Source of the DNA: Archaeoglobus sp. UBA234
GTDB lineage: Archaea > Halobacteriota > Archaeoglobi > Archaeoglobales > Archaeoglobaceae
Assembly: GCA_002494625.1 (NCBI GenBank)
Contig: DACH01000002.1
Span: 1 to 64,000 of the forward strand
Direction: 5' to 3'
DNA: 64,000 nt
A program made the translations under genes and the position numbers. Below are positions 43,674 through 52,324 of the stretch, piece after piece. Within the stretch, counting starts at the first letter, position 1; the number at the start of each line of letters is the position of its first letter. A model generated the notes under the pieces. That model was not told where the DNA came from. It ran no database searches and saw only the letters and a list, made by a program, of their open reading frames with translations.

Positions 43674-44159
43674 ATGAAGGATAAGGATTGCTTCAAACAG
43701 GACAGAAAACATCTTGTAATCAGTAAAATCAGAAGTGGTACTGTAATTGACCACATACCTCCAGGAATGGCTCTTCTCGTTCTCAAAATCCTTGGAATTT
43801 CTCCCGGGTCAAAAGAGGCTGTTTCGATGGCAATGAATGTTCCAAGCAGCAAAATGGGTAAAAAGGATATAGTAAAAGTAGAGGGGAAGTTTATAAGCGA
43901 TGAAGAACTTAATAGAATTTCTCTAATCGCTCCTGAGGCGACAATAAACCTTGTTGAGGATTTTGAAATAACGAGAAAGTTTGCTGTGGAGCTGCCCGAG
44001 GTTGTGGAGAAGATCATTTCATGTCCCAACCAGAACTGTATCTCAAACAGCAAAGAGCCAATAAATTCAAGATTCAAAATCTTCGTTGTGGGGAAGAAGG
44101 TTACCGCTAAATGTGACTACTGTGGAAAAAAGATAACAAACCTCGAGGAATATATTTAG
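43674..44159 (+). CDS. pyrI: Aspartate carbamoyltransferase regulatory chain
   Basis: The 161-residue regulatory subunit, with the allosteric nucleotide-binding domain (VISKIRSGTVIDHIPPGMAL) and a C-terminal zinc domain with CPNQNC and CDYCGKKI, the four Cys that bind zinc and contact PyrB. The start has GAGGTGGT seven bases upstream. It ends the pyrBI operon. Confidence 0.95.
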   Translation: MKDKDCFKQDRKHLVISKIRSGTVIDHIPPGMALLVLKILGISPGSKEAVSMAMNVPSSKMGKKDIVKVEGKFISDEELNRISLIAPEATINLVEDFEITRKFAVELPEVVEKIISCPNQNCISNSKEPINSRFKIFVVGKKVTAKCDYCGKKITNLEEYI

Positions 44160-44314
44160 ATTCCATGTTATTTTTCCATTTTTGGAATAGGTAATGCAAA
44201 TAATGTATAATGAACATTTTATGAATATTATAAAATTCCTAACCAGCAACTATTGCTCTCCATACTCCATTGGTGAACCGCATACTCACTATTAGATGAA
44301 GTTATTACTATTAT

Positions 44315-44653
44315 TCAATCTCGTACCATCGTTAAGATCATCTTAAATTTCTCAACAGCTTTTAAGGCGTGTGGTTGATTGGCTGGCATTATTATCATTT
44401 CTCCTTCCTTCAAACGGTAGGATTTGCCGGAAATAACGATCTCTGCTTCGCCATCAAGAAGGTAAACTAAAGCATCAAATGGTGCTGTATGTTCACTCAA
44501 TCCTTGCCCTTTATCGAAGGCAAATAGAGTTACCGTGCCTGTCTTTTTGTTAATTATTGTTCTGCTTACCACAGAGCCTTCTTGGTAATTTACTAAATCT
44601 TTTAACTTTACAACTTCTGCAATAATGTCTGATTTTTCTTTATTTTTCCCCAT
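44315..44653 (-). CDS. Cupin-domain protein
   Basis: A 112-residue single cupin. Motif 1 (GLSEHTAPFDALVYLLDGEAEI) and motif 2 (GEMIIMPANQPHALKA) are present. Metal ligands are His in SEH, Glu in the DGEAE part and His in PHA. Small cupins of this kind often bind metal or act as isomerases or detoxifying enzymes; no specific reaction can be assigned. The following region on the right has hairpins and atypical composition. Confidence 0.8.
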   Translation of the reverse strand: MGKNKEKSDIIAEVVKLKDLVNYQEGSVVSRTIINKKTGTVTLFAFDKGQGLSEHTAPFDALVYLLDGEAEIVISGKSYRLKEGEMIIMPANQPHALKAVEKFKMILTMVRD

Positions 44654-45005
44654 AATGTTTAGTACTAATGTTCTTTATAAATAACTTCGCCTAACATTTT
44701 GATCACTGGTTCTGCTAACTTACGGTTGGTGAGATGAGAAATAAAAAAATTATTGAGTTTGTGTCTCCGCTTTGTTTGAAACAAACCTTGTTAACTTTGT
44801 TTGATAATGGGTAGCTTCCCTTATCAAATTATTATGCTAAATTTTATATAAGATTTCGCTATTAACTCATATTTAGAAGGTTGTGCAAATAAAAAGTTCG
44901 TGAAATGCTCGCTAAATAAAATTGCCCTTCATCTGCATGCTCTTCGTTTGCAAGAGAAAAATAATAGGGAACATAATTCAAATGAATCAGAAAAAGGTGA
45001 ACAGA
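44654..45005. other. Intergenic region with two strong inverted repeats
   Basis: No credible gene is seen in this 350-base stretch. At 44771-44785 the palindrome TTTGTTT-G-AAACAAA is perfect. At 44800-44828 TTTGATAATGGG pairs with CCCTTATCAAA across a short loop. An AT-rich TTTTATATAAG (about 44844-44854) gives a TATA element for the downstream membrane protein. The hairpins are too good to be chance, and I do not know their role. Confidence 0.5.
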
Positions 45006-45455
45006 ATGAGCGACAAATATATTCTAATCAAATATTTCTTGATCAGCTATGTATTAATTTGGTTAATCGCAACCCCCATCATACTTCTGGTTTTGTTTTT
45101 CTATGGAATTCCGTTCTCTACAGATTATGAGACTCTTATCGGGAACCTTCCACTCTACCTAACAACCTCAATTATTTATGTATCTGCTGTTCCGAGTTAT
45201 TATATCCCGGCAAATCTCTATTTCAGAAAAACACTACGAAAAATAACTAATAAATTCGCATTGAAGACTGCATTCATTTTTTGGGGGCTAAGTATGCTTT
45301 TAGATGGAATATTTGTCGTTCTTGGTGCTGGAATAAATATACTTGCCTATCCCTTTAATTGGATTTATCTCGGTGTAAGCCCCGTAATGATTATCTCGGT
45401 ATATTTTGCAGGAATAAGAAATCTTAGAGGTGAACAATATGGGAAAAATGGCTGA
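45006..45455 (+). CDS. Four-helix membrane protein
   Basis: A 149-residue hydrophobic protein with about four membrane helices (YFLISYVLIWLIATPIILLVLF, a pair around residues 50-70, and two near 95-140). It has no recognised family. The ATG at 45006 is supported by AGGTGA five bases upstream; the frame extends earlier without support. It overlaps the methyltransferase gene by 17 bases, so the two are translated together. Confidence 0.62.
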   Translation: MSDKYILIKYFLISYVLIWLIATPIILLVLFFYGIPFSTDYETLIGNLPLYLTTSIIYVSAVPSYYIPANLYFRKTLRKITNKFALKTAFIFWGLSMLLDGIFVVLGAGINILAYPFNWIYLGVSPVMIISVYFAGIRNLRGEQYGKNG

Positions 45456-46191
45456 TATTGATGAAATGATGTATTCTTGTGGTTTAGAAATTCTTCATCC
45501 TGGCGGCATAGAAAAAACTGATGAAATGGCAAGGATGTGTAAAATAGGAAGTGGCAAGAAGGTTTTGGACATAGGCTCTGGAAAGGGTTTAACAGCTTGC
45601 TATCTAGCTCAAAAATATGAGTGTGAAGTTGTGGGGGTAGATTTATCAGAAAGAATGATTGAATATGCAAGAAAACTGGCAAAGAAAAAGGGATTAGATG
45701 ACAGAGTTAGTTTTAGAAGAGCAGATGCACACAATTTGCCATTTGAAGATGAAAGTTTTGATATTGTCTTGGCAGAATGTACAACGGTACTTCTGGATAA
45801 AAAGAAAGCTTTTTCAGAATTTCTTCGAGTAACAAAGCCCGGTGGATACATCGGTGACTTAGAAATGATCTGGCAGAAAACACCACCAGATGAATTAGTA
45901 GACAAAGTTTATGATGTTTGGGAAGGCTTTAGAACGATGACTCTCGAAGAATGGAAAGAATTCTTTGAAAGGATAGGGATGGTTGATGTTAAAACCGTAG
46001 ATTTCTCTGAGACGATACCCGATATGGAAGAAGCAATGAAGAAAGAACTTGGTCTTAAAGGTATGATAAAAATGGGTTGCAAGCTTTTGCTACGCTCTGA
46101 CCTACGCAAAGCAATGAGCGAATACAGAGAAATCTTCAAAGAATATAGTGACTACATTGGATATGGCTATGTGGTTGGAAGGAAAAGATGA
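45439..46191 (+). CDS. SAM-dependent class I methyltransferase
   Basis: A 250-residue Rossmann methyltransferase with VLDIGSGKGLTACYLAQKY (motif I), VVGVDLSERMIEYAR, ADAHNLPFEDESFDIVLAE and LRVTKPGGYIGDLEM. The C-terminal 80 residues are helical with no known signature. It resembles UbiE-like or arsenite/small-molecule methyltransferases, but the substrate is unknown. The ATG at 45439 follows GAGGTGA. The gene is in a region of atypical composition with a membrane protein and may belong to an acquired cluster. Confidence 0.82.
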   Translation: MGKMADIDEMMYSCGLEILHPGGIEKTDEMARMCKIGSGKKVLDIGSGKGLTACYLAQKYECEVVGVDLSERMIEYARKLAKKKGLDDRVSFRRADAHNLPFEDESFDIVLAECTTVLLDKKKAFSEFLRVTKPGGYIGDLEMIWQKTPPDELVDKVYDVWEGFRTMTLEEWKEFFERIGMVDVKTVDFSETIPDMEEAMKKELGLKGMIKMGCKLLLRSDLRKAMSEYREIFKEYSDYIGYGYVVGRKR

Positions 46192-46580
46192 TGGGATTCG
46201 GGCAACTCTCGCAACCTCGCACCCTGCCCCTGTTGGGGTACTTAACAGGCGAATATGTGGTTCGCTGATGCTCGCTCAAATTCGCCCTCTCGGGCAAACT
46301 TCACATACCCCCAGAAGTTATATCAGCAATAAGTTAACAGACGCCCGAGCATTTGAGATTCTTAAATGCAGGTAGTAATTTTAGTACCATAAACTTATGC
46401 ATTGTTAGAATTGTTTCTATAACTAAGCTTCAACCTTTTTTCACAAACCATCTAAAAATTTTAGCTGTACACTCGTTTTAACCTCCTTAGTGGTTTAATT
46501 CTATCTTTTAGAGTTTTATGTGAGTTAACAAAAAAATCAAAAATCGAAAATTTTAACTATTTTTTACCATTTATCACCTC
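46192..46580. other. Palindrome-rich intergenic region of higher GC
   Basis: The first 160 bases are clearly more GC-rich than their surroundings and contain several inverted repeats: CCTGTT...AACAGG (46227-46247), GCGAAT...ATTCGC (46249-46285) and CCCG/CGGG pairs. No gene or RNA family is recognised. It may be the remnant of a mobile element or a cassette-type recombination site; the rest (46380-46580) is ordinary AT-rich DNA with a promoter for the next gene. Confidence 0.35.
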
Positions 46581-47027
46581 ATGAAAATATTGAAGTATGT
46601 CATTGGTGTTATCGCCCTGCTCATATTAATAAAACTCGGGGTATTCCTTATTTTTACTGGATATGAGATGTTTGCTTATGATGGGATTGCAAGCAGTGAA
46701 AGTTCAAGCTTCGAGCACAGAGTTAACGAGTTGAGAGAGCTTGGTGTGAATGTTATCTACATGGCGGTAGAAGAGGAGGAGCCGAGAATACTTGCGGTTT
46801 ACTATGAACCGGAATTTAAAGGTGGAGACAATCAGTTTGCATTGGATTATGGGCTGATAATCGGATACTTGTACGAAACAGAAAATTTTGATGCACTTGC
46901 AATTAGAAACTATCTAGATGGAAAAGAGGTATTCTCAGTTTACATTAGCTATGCATCCATCTACCAGTACATGAATAATGAGATTACCGCTGAAGAATTC
47001 AAGAATTCTTGGGAGGTATATTCATGA
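46581..47027 (+). CDS. Secreted or membrane-anchored hypothetical protein
   Basis: A 148-residue protein with an N-terminal hydrophobic helix (LKYVIGVIALLILIKLGVFLIF) followed by a soluble domain of about 115 residues of mixed alpha/beta. No known family. It overlaps the start of the next gene by four bases (ATGA), which indicates translational coupling with the secreted coiled-coil protein. Both may act at the cell surface. Confidence 0.6.
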   Translation: MKILKYVIGVIALLILIKLGVFLIFTGYEMFAYDGIASSESSSFEHRVNELRELGVNVIYMAVEEEEPRILAVYYEPEFKGGDNQFALDYGLIIGYLYETENFDALAIRNYLDGKEVFSVYISYASIYQYMNNEITAEEFKNSWEVYS

Positions 47028-48526
47028 GAAAGATGATTCTAATTTTACCTGCTCTTTTATTGATGCTTTCCTCTCTTATACTCCCCGTTTCTGCATTTTG
47101 CGAGGAGGAGAAGGCTGAGTATGAAAAAGCCTTAGAGGAGTATCAGGTAAATAAAAATATTGAGACGCAAAATGCACTGAGTTCTGCATACAAAAAGTAT
47201 ATGGAATGTGTTTCAAATGCTCCGGTATCATCAACATCATCTAGCACTCCAAGCACAGAATCCTCAGACTCTGGAGGGGCTTGCAGTAAAGAAGAGGAGG
47301 AATACTATAGAGCATTCAACGAATATCAGTCAAATCTTGATCCAAATAAGTGGGAAGAAAAATACACTGCGATGGAAGAAGCGTATCAAGCATATCAGAA
47401 CTGCCTTTCTGGTAAATCCTTCCCTCAAAATTCAGAACAAGTTTCGGAGCTACCTTCAGAATCGGTTTCAGAATCAGTTTCAGAAAAAACACCAGAAGCT
47501 GAAACTTACACGCCAGCAGAAAGTGCAACTCAGGTCTCGCAGGAATATACTGAGTTCATAAAAAGACTCTCACAAAGCTTGAAAGAGATGACAGATAGAG
47601 GTGCTACTGAGGGTGTAGTGGTGGATCAAAAAGGCATTGAGAGGAGGATAAAGATAGAGGAAGAGACCCTCTTAATAGAGGATGATTCCGGAAACTATGT
47701 TGAAATATCGGAGTTTCTGAAGGAAAAAAAGTCTAATGAGTTGAGGCAACCCCAATCTGCGAAAACTCCCGAAAGGATTTCTGAATCTCCAGATTTAAAG
47801 AGAATCAAGGATAATTTGGTTGTAATCTCCAAACCCACCGATGAAGTCATTGGAGATAAAATCATAGAAGTTATGGATGAACTCGAGAAAGAGTTGGAAA
47901 GCTATGAAGAACAGAAAAATCAAGCCTCTGAAGACTTGATGGACAGAGTGCTTGTAGCACTTGATAGGAGCATAGAAAGGGAAGAGAGGATAAGAGAATT
48001 GATTGAGAACAGAGATGATGAATCTCAAAAGGTAGTAGATGATGTTTTGAACAATGCTCCGGAGGGAGAAAAGAGTCTTGTTGAAGAATTGATGTATCTT
48101 GCTTTGGAAAAAGGAAAAGAAAAGGCGATGGATAAGACCAAAGAGTATCTAAAAAATGAACTGAAAAAGAGGGGGTACACGAAATTGGTTTCAGGTGTTG
48201 AGAAATTTGAGAACATAAACAACAAGGTGAATGATTATCTTTCAAAAGCAATTGAAATGAAAGAGATAAAGGATGAGATTGACGGGATAAGCAAACTACA
48301 CAAAGATGGAAAGATAACCAAAGAGGACTCAAAAATACTCAAGGCTGCTGTTGGACTCAAGAAAGCAGTCTCATGGATCACATCCAAGATACCAATTCTG
48401 GGAGACACGATGTCAGATGTCTATGAAAAATCTCTCGATGCAGGAATTAAAACTGGAATCATGATGGCGAAACACAAGAAAGATGTGAATGATTTAATCG
48501 ACTGCTTGGAGAAAAATACTTGCTAA
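47024..48526 (+). CDS. Secreted coiled-coil protein with paired Cys-closed helical repeats
   Basis: About 500 residues with a signal peptide (MRKMILILPALLLMLSSLIL, cleavage likely after VSA). The mature N-terminus has two tandem repeats of about 45 residues, each starting and ending in a cysteine (FCEEEKAEYEKALEEYQ ... YMECV and ACSKEEEEYYRAFNEYQ ... YQNCL), separated by a Ser/Thr-rich linker; each may be a disulfide-closed helical hairpin. A Ser/Glu-rich region (about 145-180) and long coiled coils follow, ending with a CLEKNTC pair. The start is at the ATG after GGGAGGT. The function is unknown. Confidence 0.68.
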   Translation: MRKMILILPALLLMLSSLILPVSAFCEEEKAEYEKALEEYQVNKNIETQNALSSAYKKYMECVSNAPVSSTSSSTPSTESSDSGGACSKEEEEYYRAFNEYQSNLDPNKWEEKYTAMEEAYQAYQNCLSGKSFPQNSEQVSELPSESVSESVSEKTPEAETYTPAESATQVSQEYTEFIKRLSQSLKEMTDRGATEGVVVDQKGIERRIKIEEETLLIEDDSGNYVEISEFLKEKKSNELRQPQSAKTPERISESPDLKRIKDNLVVISKPTDEVIGDKIIEVMDELEKELESYEEQKNQASEDLMDRVLVALDRSIEREERIRELIENRDDESQKVVDDVLNNAPEGEKSLVEELMYLALEKGKEKAMDKTKEYLKNELKKRGYTKLVSGVEKFENINNKVNDYLSKAIEMKEIKDEIDGISKLHKDGKITKEDSKILKAAVGLKKAVSWITSKIPILGDTMSDVYEKSLDAGIKTGIMMAKHKKDVNDLIDCLEKNTC

Positions 48527-48824
48527 TTTAGTCACTTGTCAAACTATGTTGTTAATTATGTAATCCCCATAAAAATCAAAAATTTTTTAATGTAGAAAAT
48601 TAACAAACACCGAGCTTTTTGCGCACGTACCACTTTTCTTGAGGGCTGAAGACCCAGATCATAAATACAAAGATAACTTTCGACTGTTTCGATCGGATTT
48701 ATCAGATTTAGAAGTAAAGAAATAATATATGTTGGATATCTATAAGCATGTTCGAAAACATACGCCTGATGGGCGATCTAAATAAAAAATATAAAATATA
48801 TATTTAGGTCACCCAATATTTGTC
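48527..48824. other. AT-rich intergenic spacer
   Basis: About 300 bases between the coiled-coil protein gene and the frameshifted membrane gene. I see no ORF or RNA gene. A TATA-like AAAATATATATTTAGG (about 48795-48810) precedes the next ATG by about 20 bases. Confidence 0.35.
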
Positions 48825-49169
48825 ATGCATTTTTTAAATACACTGATCGCTGAGTTTTTCTCTACTGAGGGAAAAAGAGAATTTTTAGGAGTCTCGATTA
48901 GATTTTGGATTTTAACTTTGGTTGTAATAGCCTCAGCCAAAACATACGAAATTCTCAAATATGGAGAGCCATTTTATCCAATTTTTACGGGATTGTTATG
49001 GTGCACAGCAACTGTGATTGTGTTCCCAGCTGTAGATTACTTTATTATTAAAAGTAAAAATAATCACAGATTTAAATTTGAATCTGAGGTTTTTGACTTT
49101 CTTAATAAAATTAAAACAGAACCAATTAGTTGGTCTTTTAATAAAAAAAATCTAATACATTTGTTTTAA
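48825..49169 (+). CDS. Membrane protein, N-terminal part of a frameshifted gene
   Basis: A 114-residue ORF with two membrane helices (about residues 25-42 and 52-72), ending after a lysine/asparagine stretch. It ends in a run of eight A (49143-49150) within codons for Asn-Lys-Lys-Asn. If one A is read twice, the frame runs directly into the next ORF and gives one longer membrane protein. See the findings. The family is unknown. Confidence 0.55.
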   Translation: MHFLNTLIAEFFSTEGKREFLGVSIRFWILTLVVIASAKTYEILKYGEPFYPIFTGLLWCTATVIVFPAVDYFIIKSKNNHRFKFESEVFDFLNKIKTEPISWSFNKKNLIHLF

Positions 49170-49171
49170 TT

Positions 49172-49846
49172 TTGAATTTAATACTTTGGATAGTTTGGCT
49201 GATCATGCTAGAAAAATACGATTTCTTTGTGATCATAGGAACTGGTGGGTATATGCTTATCTGGTTAGTTATTTTCTCAGCATTACATTACATTATCTCT
49301 CTTGGCATGTTTTTTATAAACACGCTCAAAGATGGTAACATTAAGGACTTTAGAATCAATGAAGTAATTGTTGAAATTGTAGAGAACAAAATGTCAATTT
49401 ATGAATTTGTAAAGTTTATCAATGGATTGGAAAATATTTTTCGTCCTTATATAAGACTTATATTAAGAATATTATTATGTATTTTATTCTTATTTGTATC
49501 AATATCTGTTCTCGAAACTTTCTTCTCGGGTACAATTCCACCTCAAGAGCTATATGGAAGAAGATTGGCCAATTACATCATGATTTCTGGTGGGTTCGTT
49601 GTGTTCTTCGTTTTCATGTATTTAATACTCAAAATATCTATTAACATGAGGGAGATTTTAACACTCGAAATAAAACAAGCAAAATTAGATATTATGGGAA
49701 ATAAAAGGCAACTTGAATTTTTAAACGAGATCGAAAGATACATTTTGGATAAGAAACAAATTTTAATATCGACTAAAGATCTTGCAGATATTATTTCATT
49801 GATCTTAATAATAATCTTAACAACAATTGTCAATATAATGTCATGA
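49172..49846 (+). CDS. Membrane protein, C-terminal part of a frameshifted gene
   Basis: A 224-residue ORF with four or five hydrophobic helices. It has no good start: the TTG at 49172 or the ATG at 49205 are the only options and neither has a ribosome-binding site. The frame is open from 49145, right at the A-run. Most likely this is the remainder of the 48825 gene, produced by -1 slippage or separated by a mutation. No family is recognised. Confidence 0.5.
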   Translation: MNLILWIVWLIMLEKYDFFVIIGTGGYMLIWLVIFSALHYIISLGMFFINTLKDGNIKDFRINEVIVEIVENKMSIYEFVKFINGLENIFRPYIRLILRILLCILFLFVSISVLETFFSGTIPPQELYGRRLANYIMISGGFVVFFVFMYLILKISINMREILTLEIKQAKLDIMGNKRQLEFLNEIERYILDKKQILISTKDLADIISLILIIILTTIVNIMS

Positions 49847-50039
49847 GTTTTTGGTGGTCTTTCAGGACTGTGATATTCAGTTCGTCAATAAGGTCCGTAA
49901 ACTCTTTCAGTTCATTAACGCAGAAATCGTAGCCGTTATCCTTTATGAGCTCTTTGAATCCCTTGTAGGATTTCAATTCAAACTTCTTCAATGGTTTAAA
50001 CACCTCACCCCCATACACGACTTCGATGATCTTTGGCGT
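49830..50039 (-). pseudogene. DUF104/AF2212-type antitoxin-like remnant
   Basis: Read from an ACG at 50037-50039, the frame gives PKIIEVVYGGEVFKPLKKFELK, which matches the start of AF2212-like (DUF104) antitoxins, normally beginning Met-Pro-Lys. There is no ATG, GTG or TTG before that point except an internal GTG. After residue 25 the sequence diverges (SYKGFKELIKDNGYDF...) and may be a fused toxin fragment. The missing start codon and chimeric tail suggest a decayed toxin-antitoxin locus; expression from ACG cannot be excluded. Confidence 0.5.
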
Positions 50040-50301
50040 GTTTTATGATTGACCTCAAATTTTAAAATAGTTTTTGCCGAAGTATAGAATTGGAAGCTAA
50101 AACTTCAATTTGGTAAAGTATCCAGAGATTGCTAAAGCTTTGAGGAAGTTGAGGAGAAACTACAGTGGTTTTGGGTTATAGTGAAATCAATGAAGAGTTA
50201 AAAATATCAAAGTTCCTAATCAAATCAAATAACCATTCAACTCAAATATCTATTATTCATAGCCTTCCGTTTCCAAATTAACCAAACTAAACTTCCAACC
50301 T

Positions 50302-51537
50302 TCATAAGCCAAAATACTCCAAAATCGAAGATTTGGGCACTTCTCTCTGTTCTCCACTCTCCATATCCTTTACCAAAACAACTCCTTTCTCGTATTCTCT
50401 CTCTGCAACTATGACTGCAAACCTCGCATTCACAGTATTTGCAAAGCTGAGCTGTTTCTTCAATCCCCTTTCCATCACATCAGTATATACTACCAATCCT
50501 TTCTCCCTGAGATTCTCTGCTATTCTCAAAGCATTAAGCTCCATTCCCGGAGTGCATGCAACCACTATCCTCTCTGCTTTTTCAGATTTGACCGAGCATA
50601 TCTCCGCAACCCTGTCAAACCCAATGGCAAAACCCGTTGATGGCACATCTCCACCACCAAAAAGGTGGGTTAAGCGGTAGCTACCTCCTCCGCAAATCTG
50701 ATTCTGCGCCCCTAAGCCTTCCACAGCATAAATCTCGAAAACTACTCCCGTATAGTAATCAAGCCCCCTGACAATACTGAAATCAAGGTTAAAATCTACC
50801 TCAAGCCTCTCAAGTCCCATCGCAACACTCTCGATATAACCGAAATCAAAATCCGGAAGAACCTCTCGAGCGTTCTCAATTACCTCTTTCCTGCCCTTCA
50901 TGGAAATGAGGGTTTTTATGTCATCGTAATAATCCATCAGATCGTTTTCTTCAAGAAATCTTTCGAGTGATTCGAAGTCTTTCTTGTCAATAAACCTCAT
51001 TATCTTCCGAACTCTCTCCTCGCTCAAATCTTTAAGGAGTTCTCTCAGCAACCCCACATGTCCGATATTCAGCTCAAAATTAATGCCAAGTTCCTTCAAA
51101 ATTCTGTATGCAAGAAGAATTACCTCAAGATCAGCAAGATACGAACCGGAACCAATCAGCTCAACTCCAAACTGCCAGAACTCTCTGTATCTCCCCTTCT
51201 GGGGATTCTCATACCTGAAGCAGTTTGAAAAGTAATAGAATCTGAGAGGACGGGGCATTACAGAGCATTCATTGACGAACATCCTCATTACAGGAGCTGT
51301 TAGCTCAGGTCTCAAAGCAAGATCTCTATCGCCCTTATCCTTAAATGCATAGATCTCCTCAACTATGCCTTCACCACTCTTTATTGTGAAGAGTTCGAGA
51401 TGCTCAAAAGTTGGAGTCGAAATCTCCCTATAGCCATAGCTCTCAGCGATTTGCCTCATCACCTTCTCAATTTCCCTTCGCCTCTCCATCTCATCCGGGA
51501 GAAAATCTCTTGTCCCCTTAGGTCTTTCTATTCTCAT
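50302..51537 (-). CDS. hisS: Histidyl-tRNA synthetase
   Basis: Class II aminoacyl-tRNA synthetase. Motifs: PKGTRDFLPDE near the start, motif 2 in LRFYYFSNCFRYENPQKGRYREFWQFG, the histidine-specific RGLDYYTGVVFEIYA, and a C-terminal anticodon-binding domain. The protein is about 411 residues; the ATG at 51537 follows AGGTGATT. The ORF opens upstream at 51663, but that part is the next gene's end region. It is directly downstream of the HARP gene, which processes tRNA 5' ends. Confidence 0.95.
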   Translation of the reverse strand: MRIERPKGTRDFLPDEMERRREIEKVMRQIAESYGYREISTPTFEHLELFTIKSGEGIVEEIYAFKDKGDRDLALRPELTAPVMRMFVNECSVMPRPLRFYYFSNCFRYENPQKGRYREFWQFGVELIGSGSYLADLEVILLAYRILKELGINFELNIGHVGLLRELLKDLSEERVRKIMRFIDKKDFESLERFLEENDLMDYYDDIKTLISMKGRKEVIENAREVLPDFDFGYIESVAMGLERLEVDFNLDFSIVRGLDYYTGVVFEIYAVEGLGAQNQICGGGSYRLTHLFGGGDVPSTGFAIGFDRVAEICSVKSEKAERIVVACTPGMELNALRIAENLREKGLVVYTDVMERGLKKQLSFANTVNARFAVIVAEREYEKGVVLVKDMESGEQREVPKSSILEYFGL

Positions 51538-51566
51538 GTAATCACCTGTCTTCAGTCTTCGGGTCT

Positions 51567-52235
51567 TCAGTCTTCGGATTCCCCAATTGCTTTTAAATAT
51601 TCCCTTAACATTCTCGGGAACTTTGATGCTTCTACAAACCTTAGACCCAGCTTTTCTGCCCACTTCCTTATTCCCGTATCACTGCTCACAACACCAGCCT
51701 CAAGCTCCTTTGCCAGCAAGAGAACATCAATATCAGGTTCGCTATCAAGAATTCCACCTCTCAAAGCAGACCTATATCTCTCGCGAAAACGGCTTATCAG
51801 CTGACCCATCTCACTTTCAATTTCTGCTCTCTTATCCTCGGACTCGCAGAGTTTTGAGGTTACAACCGATCCCTCCCATAGAAACTCCTCAGCAAGCTTC
51901 TTGCCCTGGTTGATTTTCTGCCTCATTGTGAGGACATACTCGTAAAAGATTGCTGCAGGAATCTTAACTTCATATCTATTAGGTGTCTTTTTTACAAGCC
52001 AGGTATCAATTTTTGCAAAAACCTCTTCATCACAGTCATATCTTTTAAGAAAGCTGAGGAGTTCGTTGTAAACAGTTGGATAGGGAATGTAACAGCTGAT
52101 ATCAAGTTTTAATCTGGCTTTGGCTATGAAACCAAGGAGCTTGTTTGTGGATTCACAGATGGAAGCGAAACCTTCGACCTCCCTCATTCCAGTATCGGTG
52201 AGTGCGGTGGTATCGAGAACGAATCTCTGCCTCAT
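51567..52235 (-). CDS. HARP-type protein-only RNase P (PIN domain)
   Basis: Homologue of Aquifex RNase P, formerly called RNA ligase partner protein. The 222-residue PIN-domain protein has RFVLDTTALTD at the start and DSEPDIDVLLLAKELEAGVVSSDTGIRKWAEKLGL near the end in pieces, giving the acidic active-site set. HARP trims 5' leaders of precursor tRNA in bacteria and in some archaea alongside the ribonucleoprotein RNase P. The ATG at 52235 is preferred over a TTG two codons upstream. It lies 29 bases upstream of the hisS start. Confidence 0.88.
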   Translation of the reverse strand: MRQRFVLDTTALTDTGMREVEGFASICESTNKLLGFIAKARLKLDISCYIPYPTVYNELLSFLKRYDCDEEVFAKIDTWLVKKTPNRYEVKIPAAIFYEYVLTMRQKINQGKKLAEEFLWEGSVVTSKLCESEDKRAEIESEMGQLISRFRERYRSALRGGILDSEPDIDVLLLAKELEAGVVSSDTGIRKWAEKLGLRFVEASKFPRMLREYLKAIGESED

Positions 52236-52324
52236 AATCAAAAATCCTCCTGATTTTACTTTAATCTTCCTGTTTATATTTTTAGCCTTTCAGAAAGCTT
52301 GAAGATTTAAATTAATCTTTTGAA

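Noticed and set aside
44771..44828. Bacterial-type rho-independent terminator
   Set aside because: Archaeal termination relies on T-runs rather than hairpins, and no U-tract follows these inverted repeats in a suitable position for the cupin or neighbouring gene.
46148..46375. 75-residue ORF downstream of the methyltransferase
   Set aside because: It overlaps the methyltransferase end in another frame and runs through palindromic sequence with unusual composition; no ribosome-binding site or family resemblance.
47871..48332. A 153-residue minus-strand ORF opposite the coiled-coil protein
   Set aside because: It is antisense to a clear secreted coiled-coil gene; its Ser/Leu/His-rich composition is what antisense of Glu/Lys-rich sequence gives.
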